Source: Dyadobacter sp. UC 10
GTDB lineage: Bacteria > Bacteroidota > Bacteroidia > Cytophagales > Spirosomataceae
DNA: 64,000 nt
Assembly (NCBI RefSeq): GCF_008369915.1
Contig: NZ_VSRN01000001.1
Span: 186,001-250,000, forward strand
Direction of reading: 5' to 3'
Positions within the stretch are counted from its first letter, which is position 1; each line of letters opens with the position of its first letter. A program made the translations under genes and the position numbers. Of the stretch, positions 28,556-38,031 are shown in pieces. The notes under the pieces are model-generated. The model was given only the letters and a program-made list of their open reading frames with translations, was not told the DNA's origin and made no database searches.

Positions 28556-29443
28556 ATGAAACCAAGCTTCTCGATCCTGTCTGACCTTGCCCACTCACGA
28601 AGTTCGTTTGTGGTCAAAAAAATTGCGCGCTCCTCGTTCTCTACCGACTTTCACTTTCACAAGGAATGTCAGCTGGTACATATCGTTTCCGGCTCCGGCG
28701 TGCGCATTATCGGCCATTCTGTTGAAAGGTTCGAAAAAGATGACCTCACATTTGTCGGCGCCAATGTTCCCCACGTTTGGTATAGCGAACCGGATTCTGA
28801 AACCCCCGAGCCGCTTGAAGCAGTTTCGGTGGCACTTTACATTGATTCAGAACAATTTTGCGAGCAAATGCAGGGCCTTGTGGATGTGAAAAAGGTGCAG
28901 AATTTTTTCATTGAAGCGCAGCGAGGCCTCAAAATACACGGAGAAAAACGGGCGCTGGTAACCGCGATTCTGGAGGAAATGCTGGAACAGAAAGATGTTC
29001 ATTTGCTTTCATCGTTCCTGCGCATCCTGGTGCATCTCTGCGACCCGGCTGAAGAAAGCTACCTCAATGCCCCTGACCCGATCTCCACCTATTCGATCCA
29101 GCCTCACGGAAGGATCCCGAAGCTGATGTATTTCATCCATCAAAATTTCAAGGATGATATCAGCCTGGAAAAGGCTGCTTCGGTGGCCGGCCTGCAAATT
29201 CATGCGTTTTGTCGTTATTTCAAATCCCTCACCAATCGCACATTCTCCGAGTTTCTGAATGATGTGAGAATTGGGTTTGCGTGCAAGCTGCTGCACCAGT
29301 CTGAGCTGTCGATCACCCAAATAGCGCTGGAATGCGGATATAGTAACATTTCCTATTTCAACCGGTGTTTCAAAAGGATCAACAAGATGTCCCCCAAAGA
29401 ATTTCGCGACTCACTGGAAACCCGCAACCGTCAGAAACTCTGA
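28556..29443 (+). CDS. AraC-family transcriptional regulator with N-terminal cupin domain
   Basis: The protein has 295 residues. The first half is a cupin sensor domain (DFHFHKECQLVHIVSGSG, VGANVPHVW). The last ~100 residues form two helix-turn-helix units (SLEKAASVAGLQIHAFCRYF and ITQIALECGYSNISYFNRCF) ending MSPKEFR, standard for AraC/XylS. It is probably an activator responding to a sugar or sugar acid. It lies between two SusC/D pairs and diverges from the first, so both are likely targets. Confidence 0.92.
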   Translation: MKPSFSILSDLAHSRSSFVVKKIARSSFSTDFHFHKECQLVHIVSGSGVRIIGHSVERFEKDDLTFVGANVPHVWYSEPDSETPEPLEAVSVALYIDSEQFCEQMQGLVDVKKVQNFFIEAQRGLKIHGEKRALVTAILEEMLEQKDVHLLSSFLRILVHLCDPAEESYLNAPDPISTYSIQPHGRIPKLMYFIHQNFKDDISLEKAASVAGLQIHAFCRYFKSLTNRTFSEFLNDVRIGFACKLLHQSELSITQIALECGYSNISYFNRCFKRINKMSPKEFRDSLETRNRQKL

Positions 29444-29471
29444 ATGCGTTGAACCCAGGAAAATATAAAAA

Positions 29472-29508
29472 CGGGAAGGTAAGCGCCTGCTGCGCATGTA
29501 CCTTCCCG
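29472..29508. terminator. Terminator hairpin between araC-family gene and susD
   Basis: Arms CGGGAAGGTA (29472-29481) and TACCTTCCCG (29499-29508) pair perfectly, and a GCGC/GCGC pair inside extends the structure. It sits between convergent stops at 29443 and 29531, with A-rich sequence on the left and T-rich on the right, consistent with a two-way terminator. Confidence 0.75.
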
Positions 29509-29530
29509 CTTTATTATGTCAGGCACTTAC

Positions 29531-31159
29531 TTAATACCCCGGATTTTGCTTTAAAACAGCACTTTTATTGATCTCATCCTGCGGGATCGGGAGCAGGTAA
29601 GTATTTTCCGGTAACGCAAACTGGATAACAGGAGAAAACGAATACGTTTTCTTGCCGCCTGCCAGCTCAACATTCATTTTTAGTAATGACGTGCTGGCGG
29701 GAAACGTCAATTTCCACCTTCTGATATCAAAAAAGCGATGCTCTTCCAGGTAAAGTTCCACTCTTCGCTCATTTTGAATGCGTGCCAAGAGTTTGGCGCC
29801 AGTGTCTTTTACAGCGGGCATATTCACGTTTTGGCGCGCCCTGACCTGGTTGATGTACTCGCGCGCGCCCGCTTCATCCCCCAGATTGTAAAGCGCTTCG
29901 GCATAGTTCAGAAGGATTTCGGCATAACGGGCGTAAGGCCAGTTCGGGCTCGATGAATTGGTGCTGCCAGGACCATTAACGGATTCGTTTACGAATTTTT
30001 TGGTATAATAACCGGTGTAACTCGCGTTCCAGCCCTCATTGCCCTGATTGGAATCCATGCCTTTTGGTAAAAACACCTCAATCTGCCGTCCTTTCCAGGG
30101 AGCCCCATCGTAAAGTATGGTTTCATAAAAACGGGGATCACGGTTTTCCCAAAACTTCTCAAGCTTGTAAGTCGGGTCGTCCTTGGGCAGCAGGCCGTTT
30201 TTGGTTTCGTAGGTCTCGGCTTGCTGGTGGGTGGGGACGGTTACGGCATGTCCGCCGCTGCCATTTGGAAAGAAGTACCTTTCTATCGTTTCCTGACGGA
30301 GCACATCATTGTTCATCACTTTTTCCCATATGACTTCACTATTGAAAGGTACCGTGAAAACTTTACCATACTCCGGATACAGTGCATATAGTTTAAGATC
30401 GATCACCGCCCTGGCCGCGTCGGCAGCCTGTTGCCATTTGCCTTTGTCATTGGTTGTGTTGTGCAACGGGCTGGCCGCATACAGCAATGCGCGGGATTTG
30501 ATCGCGAGACATGCGCCTTTGGTGATACGGCCTTTGTTCGCAGCGTCATGCGCAAGCGGCAGCAATGCAGCAGCCTCATCCAGCTCTTTCACGACATAAG
30601 CTGTTATCTCTTCGTACGAACTTTTTTCCACCCCAAATTCATCATCCAGCCCGAAAACATTTTCAATCAGCGGAACGCCGCCGAAAAATGCAGAAAGTCT
30701 GAAATAGGAAAATGCCCGCAAAAACTTCATTTCTCCAATCATCCGGTTGACTCGCTTTTCGTCGATCGCCTTCAAAGCATCGAGGTCGGCGCCTTGCAGT
30801 TTGTCAAAGAATATGTTGCTTTTGGTGATAATCGTATAATAGTGGGCCCAGGTCCAGTTCAGATGCCCCAGATTGGATGGTGTGATCTGTCCCCGCTGGA
30901 TCAAATGCGCACCGTCCCGCTCCCGCGCAAACGATTCGTCGGAGGTAACGCTTAGCGAACTGTGGTTGGGCCAGCCCGTACGCATGGTTGCGTAAGTTTC
31001 ATTTACAAACGCTTCCACCAGCGGAACGTCATTCCAAACTACCAGTTCGGAAACTGCATTAAGAGGTTCTTTTTCAAGAAAATCATTACAGGACGATAGC
31101 ACAACCAACATGGCACCAGCCAGTAAATGAACCGGTCTGAATTTAAAAATGCTTTTCAT
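29531..31159 (-). CDS. SusD/RagB-family lipoprotein
   Basis: Started at the ATG at 31159 (MKSIFKFRPVHLL...), which gives a clean lipoprotein signal with lipobox LSSC and lies 10 bases after the SusC stop; the longer frame would lie inside susC. It is about 542 residues, with the SusD opening NDFLEKEPLNAVSE, TPR-like helices (GEMKFLRAFSYFRLSAFFGG) and the C-terminal LKQNPGY signature. It partners the SusC at 31170-34238. Confidence 0.92.
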   Translation of the reverse strand: MKSIFKFRPVHLLAGAMLVVLSSCNDFLEKEPLNAVSELVVWNDVPLVEAFVNETYATMRTGWPNHSSLSVTSDESFARERDGAHLIQRGQITPSNLGHLNWTWAHYYTIITKSNIFFDKLQGADLDALKAIDEKRVNRMIGEMKFLRAFSYFRLSAFFGGVPLIENVFGLDDEFGVEKSSYEEITAYVVKELDEAAALLPLAHDAANKGRITKGACLAIKSRALLYAASPLHNTTNDKGKWQQAADAARAVIDLKLYALYPEYGKVFTVPFNSEVIWEKVMNNDVLRQETIERYFFPNGSGGHAVTVPTHQQAETYETKNGLLPKDDPTYKLEKFWENRDPRFYETILYDGAPWKGRQIEVFLPKGMDSNQGNEGWNASYTGYYTKKFVNESVNGPGSTNSSSPNWPYARYAEILLNYAEALYNLGDEAGAREYINQVRARQNVNMPAVKDTGAKLLARIQNERRVELYLEEHRFFDIRRWKLTFPASTSLLKMNVELAGGKKTYSFSPVIQFALPENTYLLPIPQDEINKSAVLKQNPGY

Positions 31160-31169
31160 ATCCGTTATT

Positions 31170-34100
31170 TTAAAGGGTAATGTTAAAACCAGCATTGAAA
31201 ATTTTATTCTGGGGATAAAACGAGCCCCTGTCCGCATCTCCCTCAGGATCAAACCATTTCAGTTTGTCCAGGGTCAGGATATTGAACCCGTTCACATAAA
31301 GCCGTGCGCCGCTGATGCCTATCTTTTTCAAAAATCCGGACGGCAGGACATAACCGATTTCAACGTTTTTCAAACGAAGAAATGAAGCGTCTTTCAGCCA
31401 GAATTCGGACGTTTGCGCGCTTACCTGCGCCGCATCGTAGGTCAGGTTTGGATATTTAGAGTCCGGATTATCTGCGCTTGGACGGTTATCGGCCATTTCC
31501 TGCATCACATTGCCGAATAAACCCTGCGGGAACCAATAATAGCGCCACGCATTGCTCTGCCCCTGCAACAGGATCCCGAGGTCAAAATTTTTGTAACCGA
31601 CAGCGATCTGAGTTCCGAAAATAATCTCCGGCGTGCTGGATTTATCGAGCCTGATCCTGTCCAGGTTGTCAATTTTTCCGTCACCGTTCACATCCTTGTA
31701 TTGCAGGTCATTGATCATCGTATTCGGAATGTGCGGGGAGTTATCTATCGCTTCCTGGGTTCTGTAAATGCCTAATGGGATCAGGTAAAGTCCGCTGTTG
31801 ATGTTATGACCTGTTCGTCGCTGCCATTCCGGGACATTCTCGGGTTCGTCGATATCGATGATCCTGTTACGGGCGAAGGACATGTTGGGACGAATGCTGT
31901 AATTGAAATTTCCAATCGCTTTGCGGTGAGATAATTCAATTTCGAAGCCCTTATTTTCCACAACACCTATATTTTCCAGCGGCAGTTTTAGTCCAGTGTA
32001 AACCGGAATGGAAGCGTCGCGAGCAGTCAGGATATTGCTTCGCCGGGTTTTAAAAACGTCCAGCGTAATACCTAACAAGCCGTCCCAAAATTCGGCATTC
32101 AAACCTGCGTTGGTCGTTTTGGCCACTTCCCAGGTAATGTTCGGGTTAGGCGCCACGTTCTGGTTCAAACCTTTGTTCAGCACTTTTCCGTCGCCGAGAA
32201 AATACCCGTTGGTGAAACTGTACGTAGACAAATACTGGAATGGATCGATGGCGTCGTTACCCATTTTACCCCAGGAGAAGCGGAACTTCAGGAAATTCAT
32301 GAAGTCGTTTTTCAGGAAACTTTCATTCGAAGCCACCCAGCCGACGGAAATCCCCGGAAAAAGGCCCCACCGCTTGTCTTTCGGAAAAGCGGAAGAGCCG
32401 TCGTAACGCACATTCAGGTCCACCAGATATTTTCCTTTAAAATCATAATTGATCCTGCCGAAAAAGTTTTTCCGCGTAAAATCATTGGCGCTTCCATCTG
32501 TTACCTGATTAGCCTCGCCGCCTGCATAAAGCTGGTCAATTGCCGTTGAAATGTAGTTTCTCCGCTGTGCAGAAAAGTAATTGCTGCGGTTATCAGCGAA
32601 TTCCATGGCCACAAAAGAGTTGAACTTGTGATTGTTGAAGGCTTTAACATATTTCAGTTTCAAGTGACCAATCAGGCTGGACTTGTAGTTCAAACGCTCG
32701 GTAAGCTGTGGCTGGGCGTAAAAACGTGCTGCATTGGCCGTATACACATTGGTAGTGGCATTGTAGCTGTACACAGAATAAGGTTTGTTGAATTCCTTGA
32801 TCTGCTCGCTGTTTTTGTCAAAAGCAACAAAACCGTCCACGCCAAGTCCGTCTACCTGCGGAATGTTCAGGTCAAAAGAAAGTCTGGTCTGGTAAATGTC
32901 CGTTTTGCTTTTCCGGTACCCCGCTTTGTCAGAAGCCATTACAATGGGGTTATCCCCCCTTTCCACCCCGTCACCCGGCAAGCCGTTTGGATAAAAGTCA
33001 ACCAGATAAGGATAATTACGCCACATAGACTTGACAATGTCCGCGGCAACAATTCCGGGAAAGGTGCGGTTTTGTTCCTGAAACGAAAGATCAAGCCCGA
33101 TTTTCAGGTTTTTAGTGATCGTGGCGTCAATGTTGGAGCGTCCACCAATCACATTGTAATTATTAATACCATTCTTAAAAATCCCTTCCTGATTGGCATA
33201 ATTTCCTGATACAAAATACTTAACAGCATCCGTTCCGCCGCGTACCGAAAGACTGTGGCGGCTTTGCGTGCTCACATTTTTCAAAGTGGCTTTGGCCCAG
33301 TCTGTATTGGGATAGTTCAGCGGGTCCGAACCATCGCGAAATTTCTGGATCTGGTCTGCTGTATATCTTGGCGCCTGTCCCTGTGCCTGCAACTGGTCAT
33401 TCTGGAACCTCGCCAATGTCTCCGAATCTGCGTAATCGGGAATGCGTGTAGGCGTGGTAAAGCCCTGGTTGAAGCTGTAACTGATCGATGGCTTACCCGA
33501 TGCGCCCCGTTTCGTAGTGATGATGATAACTCCGTTGGCGGCACGGGCGCCATAAATAGAAGCCGAGGCATCTTTCAAAATGGAAATACTTTCCACGTCC
33601 CGCGGGTCTATCTGGTCAAAACCTTCACGGCCGGGAACACCATCGATGACGATCAGCGGGGCGGTGGATGCAGCACTGGTCCCCAATGTACTTTTCCCCC
33701 TGATCAGCAGCTGAGCCACATCGCTTCCAGGCTCACCCGAACGGTTAAGCGCCTGTAAACCAGGAAGACGGCCTGCAAAAGAGTTGGAAAGGCTTACCGC
33801 CGGAGTTTGCTCCAGTGTCTTTCCCTGAACCGTCACAATGGAACCGGTCACCGTTTTCTTTTCCTGTGCGCCATAACCTACCACCACAACTTCACCGAGT
33901 GCCTTCACATCGTCTTTCAGCTCGACGTCCAGTGTGGATTTACCAACCACGCTGATGCTCTCGCTCAAAAAGCCTACGTAGCTGAACACAAGGACCGCAT
34001 CCTCAGCAACCTTGATAGAATATTGCCCGCTGCTGTTGGTAATAGCAGCATTGTTTGTTCCTTTTTCAAGCACATTCACGCCCGGTAAGCCACCGTCGAG

Positions 34101-34238
34101 AGAGGTAACCCTTCCGTTGACCGTCCTGGTCTGAGCGTAGGCAAGGTTCACAAGAGCGACCTGCAGCAGCAGGGCCGTCAGCAAATAAATGCCGCCTTTC
34201 CTGGCTGATGCAATCAAATCATCGTAATACTTTTGCAT
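31170..34238 (-). CDS. SusC/RagA-family TonB-dependent transporter
   Basis: A 1022-residue outer-membrane protein with a signal peptide (LLTALLLQVALVNLAYAQ), a CarboxypepD_reg domain (VTSLDGGLPGVNVLEKG), the plug motif EVVVVGYGAQEKKTVTG and a full beta-barrel. No STN domain. It forms the second SusC/D pair of region B and is separated from the upstream DUF6807 gene by a hairpin at 34368-34405. That suggests its own promoter in the 34239-34367 stretch, though I could not assign one. Confidence 0.94.
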   Translation of the reverse strand: MQKYYDDLIASARKGGIYLLTALLLQVALVNLAYAQTRTVNGRVTSLDGGLPGVNVLEKGTNNAAITNSSGQYSIKVAEDAVLVFSYVGFLSESISVVGKSTLDVELKDDVKALGEVVVVGYGAQEKKTVTGSIVTVQGKTLEQTPAVSLSNSFAGRLPGLQALNRSGEPGSDVAQLLIRGKSTLGTSAASTAPLIVIDGVPGREGFDQIDPRDVESISILKDASASIYGARAANGVIIITTKRGASGKPSISYSFNQGFTTPTRIPDYADSETLARFQNDQLQAQGQAPRYTADQIQKFRDGSDPLNYPNTDWAKATLKNVSTQSRHSLSVRGGTDAVKYFVSGNYANQEGIFKNGINNYNVIGGRSNIDATITKNLKIGLDLSFQEQNRTFPGIVAADIVKSMWRNYPYLVDFYPNGLPGDGVERGDNPIVMASDKAGYRKSKTDIYQTRLSFDLNIPQVDGLGVDGFVAFDKNSEQIKEFNKPYSVYSYNATTNVYTANAARFYAQPQLTERLNYKSSLIGHLKLKYVKAFNNHKFNSFVAMEFADNRSNYFSAQRRNYISTAIDQLYAGGEANQVTDGSANDFTRKNFFGRINYDFKGKYLVDLNVRYDGSSAFPKDKRWGLFPGISVGWVASNESFLKNDFMNFLKFRFSWGKMGNDAIDPFQYLSTYSFTNGYFLGDGKVLNKGLNQNVAPNPNITWEVAKTTNAGLNAEFWDGLLGITLDVFKTRRSNILTARDASIPVYTGLKLPLENIGVVENKGFEIELSHRKAIGNFNYSIRPNMSFARNRIIDIDEPENVPEWQRRTGHNINSGLYLIPLGIYRTQEAIDNSPHIPNTMINDLQYKDVNGDGKIDNLDRIRLDKSSTPEIIFGTQIAVGYKNFDLGILLQGQSNAWRYYWFPQGLFGNVMQEMADNRPSADNPDSKYPNLTYDAAQVSAQTSEFWLKDASFLRLKNVEIGYVLPSGFLKKIGISGARLYVNGFNILTLDKLKWFDPEGDADRGSFYPQNKIFNAGFNITL

Positions 34239-34307
34239 AGTAAATTAGTTTTAAAATAGTTTTTCACGATATAATGCAAATAAAAGCAGGCAGCAGGAAT
34301 CCTGTCT

Positions 34308-34328
34308 ATGATGAAAAACCTTCATCAT
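34308..34328. repeat. Small inverted repeat upstream of susC
   Basis: ATGATGAA (34308-34315) and TTCATCAT (34321-34328) form an 8-bp stem with a 5-base loop, about 70 bases before the susC ATG. It could be a regulator site or leader hairpin; nothing else identifies it. Confidence 0.35.
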
Positions 34329-34367
34329 ATGCTTATTGGATCCTGAATTTTGGCAGTAAGAATCCCC

Positions 34368-34405
34368 GCGTACACTTTTCGTCCGGCTGGATGAAAAGTG
34401 TACGC
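34368..34405 (-). terminator. Terminator-like hairpin downstream of DUF6807 gene
   Basis: Arms GCGTACACTTTTC (34368-34380) and GAAAAGTGTACGC (34393-34405) form a perfect 13-bp stem with a 12-base loop, 46 bases past the DUF6807 stop. There is no clear U-tract, so it may be a terminator or an mRNA-stabilising element. It separates the 34.4-41.1 kb operon from the susC/susD pair. Confidence 0.6.
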
Positions 34406-34451
34406 AAGGCAAAACAGAATGTCTGGTAAAGAAGCTTGTTAGTAGAAAACC

Positions 34452-35456
34452 TTAGTCTTTCAGAACTTGCAGATAGTCCTGATATGCGCCCTCGATGTCG
34501 GTTTTTTCACCTTTTGATTTGCAATAGATCAAAACACCATAACCGAGTTCAAATTTCTCGCCTTTTTTTACAGCAATGGAGCTTTTTTCTCCCTGTTTCA
34601 TGGCTTCCCTGCCAAAAGCATTGGCGGCCATCAAACCATAGTCACGGGTATGGAACCAGCTCGGGCGGAAGTTCCCGGGATCCGGCATAACGGTAACACC
34701 TACGTTTTTATCATCAACAATACCACTGTAATCCACCCATTTGGAAGCTTTCCCCCAGGTTCCGGCCCCTTCTTTGAGACCTTCCGCATTGGTCAGATGC
34801 CCCTTTCCGTATTGCACGGTAAACTTCGTATTCACACGCACGCCAAGGCCCATTTCCTCCTGATCCCCGAAAGCCAGGTCCGTTGTCTCTGAGGAAAAAG
34901 TACTGTTGGTGAGCAGCAAAGTACCAGAAGGCCTGATCAGAATCGTGTATTTTACCAGCTCTGCCAAAAGCCGGTCTTTTCCATCCGCGGTCATATAGTA
35001 ATTCCTGACTGTGAATGTGCCCGATCCGGCACCGCCTTTGGGTTGTTCCACAAACATTTCATGCTCCACTTTGGATTTCAAACGCCAGTAATCATTGCCG
35101 TTGATGTCGCCAAAACTGAGCCATATTCCGGGATGAAACGTGGCGTGGTCCTTCGGATCGCCTTCCTGCGGCGGGTAATTGCGTGTGACCTGAATCCCGC
35201 AGGAGGATTTTACATGGGCAAAATACGGCCGGCTGATCTTCGGGTCTTCGTACACGTAGCTGGCGAAGGGCTTTCCGCCAATGGTAATCGTCAGTTCTCC
35301 GGGTTTTTGCTCAAAGGCAACCACAGGCTGGCCGGAAGTTTTCTTCGGTTTTTGTGCAATTACATCGGCGCCGACTAGCAATATCGTGCAGATAATTACA
35401 CTTAAAACACTTGTAAATTGCTTGAATCGGGTCTTTAAAGTCAGATTTTCATTCAT
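34452..35456 (-). CDS. DUF6807 (PmoA-like) family secreted protein
   Basis: The start at 35456 (MNENLTLKTRF...) precedes a hydrophobic signal segment (VLSVIICTILLVGADVIAQ); the longer frame would overlap the upstream gene. The mature protein has the hallmark run of the PmoA/DUF6807 family: PFASYVYEDPKISRPYFAHV, the HATFHPGIWLSFGDINGNDY segment, then RNYYMTADG and, later, WVDYSG. These beta-rich proteins occur often in Bacteroidota glycan loci, but their biochemical role is unknown. The fold resembles galactose-mutarotase-like sandwiches. It lies 40 bases downstream of an exported Gfo/Idh/MocA gene. Confidence 0.75.
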   Translation of the reverse strand: MNENLTLKTRFKQFTSVLSVIICTILLVGADVIAQKPKKTSGQPVVAFEQKPGELTITIGGKPFASYVYEDPKISRPYFAHVKSSCGIQVTRNYPPQEGDPKDHATFHPGIWLSFGDINGNDYWRLKSKVEHEMFVEQPKGGAGSGTFTVRNYYMTADGKDRLLAELVKYTILIRPSGTLLLTNSTFSSETTDLAFGDQEEMGLGVRVNTKFTVQYGKGHLTNAEGLKEGAGTWGKASKWVDYSGIVDDKNVGVTVMPDPGNFRPSWFHTRDYGLMAANAFGREAMKQGEKSSIAVKKGEKFELGYGVLIYCKSKGEKTDIEGAYQDYLQVLKD

Positions 35457-35496
35457 ATTGAAGGCGTTAAGGGTTGAGTGATAGCAAGCGTTTAGT

Positions 35497-36816
35497 TTAA
35501 CCTTTCCAGGGAAGTTCATAGCCTTTCCGGTATTCCCTGCCGAGCAATGCATTGGCCTTGGCATCGTAGCCGGGAGATTTGATGTTCACCTTAATCGGGT
35601 CATATTCGAGCGAAGAAGCGCCGATACGGGTTGCAATGTTGGCCAGAAGTGCCATATTGGTTGCAATAGCTCCTTTTTCAATGGGTGAATGCAGTTTCAA
35701 CGGATTGTTTTCTCTCACCGCAGTCAGGAAATTCGGCATAATCGCCTCCACCTCATTGGGAGACTCAATTTTGATCTGCTCTTTTCCTTTGGTCACCACA
35801 ACCCCGGCGCGGCCGAATTCCATCTTGCCATCTGTTCCGTAAGCCACATTGCCATTGTCGTGGCCTTCCAGGTTATAGGGTGTCCAGAGGCGCATTTCCC
35901 AGATGATCTGCGTATCGTCGTATTCGAAAATCGTGGTTTGCGTATCCGGTGTCTGGTGGTCGTCATTGTAATAATACTGGCCTCCTGATGACACAACGCG
36001 CTTCGGATACCTGTCACCCAATGCCCAAACCGCCACGTCGATCTGGTGAACGCCGTCGTTGGCTGCGTCGCCGTTTCCATATTCCCAGAACCAGCGCCAG
36101 TTGTAATGCCAGCGGTTTTTAGTAAAAGGTACTTTCGGCGCTGCACCCAGCCAGAGATCGTAATTTACGCCTTCGGGAGCGGGTTCCGCCTGCGCGCGGC
36201 CAATCGCCTCGCGGTGCTGGTGATCGATAGCTTTGATGGTATGTACTTTACCGATGATACCGTTCTTTAATTGCTTCATGCCCTCCATGTGCGCACCGTT
36301 ACTGCGGCGCTGCGTTCCGTGCTGCACGCATTTATTGAAATGCTTCGCGGCTTTCACCAGCAAATTGGTTTCCCTGATATTATGACTGCAGGGTTTTTCA
36401 ACGTAAACATGCTTTCCCGCCATCAGCGCCCACAATGCAATGGGTGTATGCCAGTGGTCCGGCGAAGCGATAGACACAGAATCAATCGATTTGTCTTTCA
36501 GCAATTCCCTGAAATCGGCGTATTTTTTGATTTTATCCGCATTAGGCAAATCTTTCGTCGCTTTTACAAGCTGCTGCGGATCCACGTCACAGAGGGCCAC
36601 GAGGTCGCAGCCTTTGGTATTGACAAAACCTTTGATATGGTTCCGGCCCATACTCCCCGTTCCGATAATCGCGTGCCGGATCTGGTCGCTGGGCGGCGTC
36701 TGCGCCCACGCACTCTTAGCTATATACGGCGCTGCAATCACGCCGATTCCCGCGGATTTGATAAAGTCACGTCGGGTTACCTCCGGAAGCATTGTGTTGT
36801 CTGCGTTGTTTTTCAT
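35497..36816 (-). CDS. Gfo/Idh/MocA-family oxidoreductase with Tat signal
   Basis: The 439-residue protein begins with a twin-arginine signal (TRRDFIKSAGIGVIAAPYIA), so it is exported folded, presumably with its cofactor. The Rossmann motif AIIGTGSMGRNHIKG, the EKPCSHNIRET segment and a GNGDAANDGVHQID catalytic-site region follow, as in Bacteroidota periplasmic members. Such enzymes oxidise or epimerise sugars or act as NAD-dependent glycosidases (GH109-like); the substrate is unknown. It is followed by the DUF6807 gene, a common pairing in this phylum. Confidence 0.88.
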   Translation of the reverse strand: MKNNADNTMLPEVTRRDFIKSAGIGVIAAPYIAKSAWAQTPPSDQIRHAIIGTGSMGRNHIKGFVNTKGCDLVALCDVDPQQLVKATKDLPNADKIKKYADFRELLKDKSIDSVSIASPDHWHTPIALWALMAGKHVYVEKPCSHNIRETNLLVKAAKHFNKCVQHGTQRRSNGAHMEGMKQLKNGIIGKVHTIKAIDHQHREAIGRAQAEPAPEGVNYDLWLGAAPKVPFTKNRWHYNWRWFWEYGNGDAANDGVHQIDVAVWALGDRYPKRVVSSGGQYYYNDDHQTPDTQTTIFEYDDTQIIWEMRLWTPYNLEGHDNGNVAYGTDGKMEFGRAGVVVTKGKEQIKIESPNEVEAIMPNFLTAVRENNPLKLHSPIEKGAIATNMALLANIATRIGASSLEYDPIKVNIKSPGYDAKANALLGREYRKGYELPWKG

Positions 36817-36850
36817 TTTACAGGATTTAGCATGAATTGTTATTGCGTAT

Positions 36851-38026
36851 TCATTTCATCTGATGATGCACCGGATATTCCCATATCGACTCCGGCCAGA
36901 CGTAGCTCCCCGGTTTCAACGTAAGGAAAATGTCTTTCTGCTCTTCGATCCGCATTCTGATAGAACCGGGACCGAATTCGTGGGTCGGGAAAAAGCGTGT
37001 GTAATTCAGTCTCTGAATGATCGAAAAGGAAGTAGAACCGCCTTCGATGATCAATTCATCCACTTTTGAACGGCTCAGCACATTTTCAACCACGTCTGCA
37101 ATCGCCTTCCTGATTTTAGCCGGAAGATTTTCCACCTCCCCGCATTCCAGGTTATCTATTGCCAGTATTACTTTATTTTTCTTTTCGAGGCTATCGATCA
37201 CATCCGCTGTCCATGCCGAAATAAGCCTTTCATCCTGGTCATCTGAACAAAATAGCTTTTCAGGCATATAAATAACCTCCTGCCCCGATTCCTTCGAAGC
37301 CTTTACCAGCAACCGGCTGTCTATAAAAGCACTGCCGCATACATACAGGATTTTTTCCCCCAGATGCACCGGGTTGAATTCTTCTTTTCCTGCATCCTTC
37401 CGGCCTCTCAGAATCGCATCAAAAAACCCTGATCCACCCGAGGGGATGGTCTTCTCGTCCACTTTTTTAACCCATGCTTCCAGGTCCTCCAAAGTGGAAG
37501 TGTTCCCGATCATCAGCCCTTTTTCCGCCAGCTCGTCATGGGTTGAAATCACACAGATATCCGTACCTGTTTCTCCGCCAATCAAATCAATCACTTTCGA
37601 AGAAACCCTTTTTTTAACCGTTCCGTTTGTAAAACTGAATTCATTCAGCGGCATTCCGTCGTAATAATAAGTCCCGTCTTTGATCGTCCGCTTTAAAACC
37701 GGATTTGCCGGGATCAGCAATGCCCTTTCTTTGCCGGAAACATGCAGCTGCGCCAAAAGCTCTTCGCCTACATTACCACGCAGGATCGAGTCCATTTTTT
37801 TATAGATGAATTCAGGTTTCAGCGCCAGCAGGTCCTGTGTTGTTTTTTTGATCAGATCTGCCGCCTGTGCGGGGGCCTGCGACCGGGTATCGGTAGCAAT
37901 GATCAGAATGTCCGTTTCCACACTGCTATCTACCTTAGTGTCAATCACAACCCTGAAACCGTTGCGTATTCCTACGCCTCCGATCTCGGCCGCACCGGTA
38001 AAGTCATCTGCTATGACAGCTATCAT
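36851..38026 (-). CDS. Four-carbon acid sugar kinase family protein (OtnK/DtnK-type)
   Basis: The protein has 391 residues, with an N-terminal DUF1537/SBD_N domain opening IAVIADDFTGAAEIGG and a C-terminal nucleotide-binding domain (ELIIEGGSTSFSIIQRL, then FGPGSIRM). The family phosphorylates erythronate, threonate and related four-carbon acids. Its neighbour is a PdxA-type dehydrogenase, the partner used for 4-phospho-D-threonate and 4-phospho-D-erythronate in known tetronate pathways, ending in dihydroxyacetone phosphate. The stereochemistry cannot be read from sequence. It is cytoplasmic, with a 5-base gap to the upstream gene. Confidence 0.85.
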   Translation of the reverse strand: MIAVIADDFTGAAEIGGVGIRNGFRVVIDTKVDSSVETDILIIATDTRSQAPAQAADLIKKTTQDLLALKPEFIYKKMDSILRGNVGEELLAQLHVSGKERALLIPANPVLKRTIKDGTYYYDGMPLNEFSFTNGTVKKRVSSKVIDLIGGETGTDICVISTHDELAEKGLMIGNTSTLEDLEAWVKKVDEKTIPSGGSGFFDAILRGRKDAGKEEFNPVHLGEKILYVCGSAFIDSRLLVKASKESGQEVIYMPEKLFCSDDQDERLISAWTADVIDSLEKKNKVILAIDNLECGEVENLPAKIRKAIADVVENVLSRSKVDELIIEGGSTSFSIIQRLNYTRFFPTHEFGPGSIRMRIEEQKDIFLTLKPGSYVWPESIWEYPVHHQMK

Positions 38027-38031
38027 AAATG

